The notes beneath the pieces were generated by a model that saw only the letters and a list, made by a program, of their open reading frames with translations, was not told the DNA's origin and did no database searches. A program made the translations under genes and the position numbers. 7,340 nt of DNA from Armatimonadota bacterium. GTDB taxonomy: Bacteria; Armatimonadota; Hebobacteria; Hebobacterales; WVXJ01. Location: NCBI GenBank assembly GCA_011773575.1, contig WVXJ01000107.1, forward strand, positions 16,957 to 24,296, in the 5' to 3' direction. Below are positions 5,946 through 7,340 of this stretch, piece after piece. The first letter of the stretch is position 1, and the number at the start of each line of letters is the position of its first letter.

Positions 5946-5974
5946 CTGAAGTCAGAGCTTCGGAGGTACTTCAG
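5946..5974. terminator. Weak hairpin at the alanine racemase stop
   Basis: CTGAAGT (5946-5952) and ACTTCAG (5968-5974) form a 7-bp stem with a 15-nt loop that includes the alr stop codon. On the minus strand the T-rich CTTTCAACCTTTTT follows after about ten bases. This may be a weak terminator or attenuator between alr and the downstream GGDEF/HD-GYP gene. The separation from the T-tract lowers confidence. Confidence 0.3.
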
Positions 5975-7089
5975 TTCAAATAAGTGCGGGGAAGATGGCC
6001 GCCGAGTCTGGCCAGGATCTCGTGGTTGATCGTCTGTGCCCATTGGGCGAGGCGGTTAACGGTGATTTGCTCTCCGCCCTGTGAGCCGATCAGCACCACC
6101 TCTTCACCCGGGCAAACGCCGGTTTCATTACCTACGTCTATCATCATGTGGTTCATACATACGGTGCCGACTACGGGCCTGAGACGGCCCCGGAAGAGCA
6201 CCCAGCCTCGATTGGAAAGGGACCTGGGATAGCCGTCCGCATAGCCCACAGGAAGCACAGCCAGAGTCGTGGAGGCAGGCGCCCTCCAAGTGCGTCCATA
6301 GGAAACGGAAGCGCCGGCCGCTATCTTCTTCACAAAGGCAACCTGAGTCCTCCAGGTGAGCGCGGGTTGGACCTGCGGAGACGCTGTATCTTCAGCAATT
6401 GGAGGCACACCATAGACAAGCAAACCCACTCTCACGAAATCGAAGCGCATCTGAGGGAACCTGACGGCTGCGGCGCTGTTGGCGATGTGGGCTTTCAGGC
6501 CCGGCAGAGATGAGGTCAACCGATGCAGGCAATCTTGAAATCGTTCGAGCTGGCTCAGTGCGTAGGAAGAATCAGGCTCCTCCGCAGTGGCAAGGTGGGA
6601 GAAGACCGCGGTGAGCCGGAGCCCGGGAAGAGCCGCCACCTCCGCGGCAAATGCCTCCGTCTCTTCCGGCGCAATCCCAAGTCGGCCCATGCCGGTGTCG
6701 ATTTTCATGTGCACCTCTACTTCGGAACCGGCCCGCGAGGCGGCCCTGGAGAGCGCCTTCGCCATTTCCCGGTCGCAGAGGGTCTGAATGAGTTGCAGTC
6801 GGATTATCTGCCCGGCCTGTTGTGTAGGGCCTGAATTTAGATGCAAAATCGGGACTTCGATCCCTTCACGCCTGAGCCGGCGCGCCTCTTCGACATTCGA
6901 CACGCAAAATCCCCATGCTCCCCCTTCAACTGCTGCGCGGGCGATCTGTAAGATTCCGTGGCCATAGGCATCCGACTTTATCACCGCCAATACCCGGCAG
7001 CCATCTCCTATGAGTTCTTGCACCGCAGAGATATTGTAACGAATGGCGGAAAGATCTATTTCCAGCCAACTCAACTTGGCAGCCTTCAC
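5971..7089 (-). CDS. alr: Alanine racemase
   Basis: This PLP enzyme interconverts L- and D-alanine and supplies D-alanine for peptidoglycan. The 372 residues match normal length. K38 in AVIKSDAYGHG holds PLP; the second base is Y264 in SYGRTW; K129 and R136 sit in HMKIDTGMGRLG; H165 is in FSHLAT, S205 in ANSAA and R220 in FVRVGLLVYG. The C-terminal beta domain ends with HLPRTY. Two active-site positions differ from the Geobacillus enzyme: CMN at 311-313 where Asp313 is usual, and TINHE (H356) where Tyr354 stands. Both could alter side-chain specificity, but I have not shown this. The start is GTG at 7089 with GAGG eight bases upstream. A rightward gene diverges from it across a 236-bp region; the signalling gene follows 113 bases downstream. 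Confidence 0.96.
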   Translation of the reverse strand: MKAAKLSWLEIDLSAIRYNISAVQELIGDGCRVLAVIKSDAYGHGILQIARAAVEGGAWGFCVSNVEEARRLRREGIEVPILHLNSGPTQQAGQIIRLQLIQTLCDREMAKALSRAASRAGSEVEVHMKIDTGMGRLGIAPEETEAFAAEVAALPGLRLTAVFSHLATAEEPDSSYALSQLERFQDCLHRLTSSLPGLKAHIANSAAAVRFPQMRFDFVRVGLLVYGVPPIAEDTASPQVQPALTWRTQVAFVKKIAAGASVSYGRTWRAPASTTLAVLPVGYADGYPRSLSNRGWVLFRGRLRPVVGTVCMNHMMIDVGNETGVCPGEEVVLIGSQGGEQITVNRLAQWAQTINHEILARLGGHLPRTYLN

Positions 7090-7325
7090 GGTCTACACCT
7101 CAATTGCAGCAATTGCGACAATGCCCTCCCCCACACTAATTGAATACCTTCTCAGCGATTCTTTTTCCTCCCTTCCACCTTGTGCGACCGGCAGGTAAGG
7201 CCGAATACGCGCAGAAGCATCTTACTAAATAGCCGCGGCGAATGAGCAGGTGCGAACTGTCGGACCGCTCTATTTAGACACACTGCCGGACTATTCTCCG
7301 CGTCGGATTTTGGAGGAAGAAAGAA
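7090..7325. promoter_or_regulatory. Divergent intergenic region between alr and a rightward gene
   Basis: This 236-bp gap must hold promoters in both directions, but I find no consensus pair. Visible repeats: two CAATTGC copies (7101-7107, 7110-7116; 9-base period) near the alr ribosome site; an inverted pair CTAAATAG (7225-7232) / CTATTTAG (7270-7277) with centres 45 bases apart; and a near-identical direct repeat ACTGTCGGAC (7256-7265) / ACTGCCGGAC (7282-7291). TATTTA at 7271 could be a plus-strand -10 and TATTCA near 7142 a minus-strand -10, each without a clear -35. No open frame with a start is supported. Confidence 0.45.
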
Positions 7326-7340
7326 ATGAAAAAGGCCGCT
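7326..7340 (+). CDS. Start of a rightward gene (3' truncated by window edge)
   Basis: ATG at 7326 is preceded by a strong GGAGG (7312-7316) with nine bases of spacing and opens MKKAA before the sequence ends. The basic residues after Met could begin a secretion signal, but five residues cannot show that. It is divergent from alr and may share its regulatory region. Confidence 0.55.

Noticed and set aside
7145..7176. Minus-strand GGGAGG followed by a short frame ending in TAG, a possible leader peptide before alr
   Set aside because: No ATG, GTG or TTG lies at a workable distance; the frame would need an ATC start and encode only about seven residues.

Overview
This is a moderately GC-rich bacterial window of compact, mostly leftward housekeeping genes. 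Genes follow Shine-Dalgarno-like sequences (GAGG, GGGAG, GGAGG). Nothing in the window is diagnostic of taxonomy. The DUF5679 zinc ribbon and a GalT of the CxxC type would fit Chloroflexota- or Armatimonadota-like lineages, but that is a guess. I see no tRNA, rRNA, CRISPR array, insertion sequence or prophage gene.

Layout. Positions 1-573 (+) are the 3' half of galT (Leloir pathway); the reading frame runs in from the left edge. A strong hairpin at 607-633 separates it from a convergent 71-residue ferritin-like half-domain protein (664-879, -). Next on the minus strand come a 47-residue DUF5679 zinc ribbon (1080-1223), a macro-domain ADP-ribose-binding protein (1313-1849), pyruvate kinase (2011-3426), a doubtful ORF (3427-3684), a small basic protein resembling the ribosome-rescue factor ArfA (3620-3838), a membrane GGDEF/HD-GYP cyclic-di-GMP enzyme (3920-5857) and alanine racemase (5971-7089). 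After a divergent intergenic region, a rightward gene begins at 7326 and leaves the window after five codons.

The genes do not form one pathway. They cover sugar metabolism (GalT, Pyk), cell-wall D-alanine supply (Alr), second-messenger signalling (GGDEF/HD-GYP), ADP-ribose metabolism (macro domain) and metal or oxygen chemistry (ferritin-like).

The most interesting item is the small gene at 3620-3838. Its protein carries a KKGxxxYxR core like that of ArfA. A 13-position hairpin with one mismatch spans its last eleven codons and reaches into its stop codon, the arrangement by which known arfA genes produce non-stop mRNA. Other items are a two-helix ferritin-like protein with the E-x29-E-x2-H spacing of encapsulated ferritins, a perfect 19-nt palindrome just upstream of the macro gene's ribosome binding site, and active-site substitutions in alanine racemase and the HD-GYP domain.
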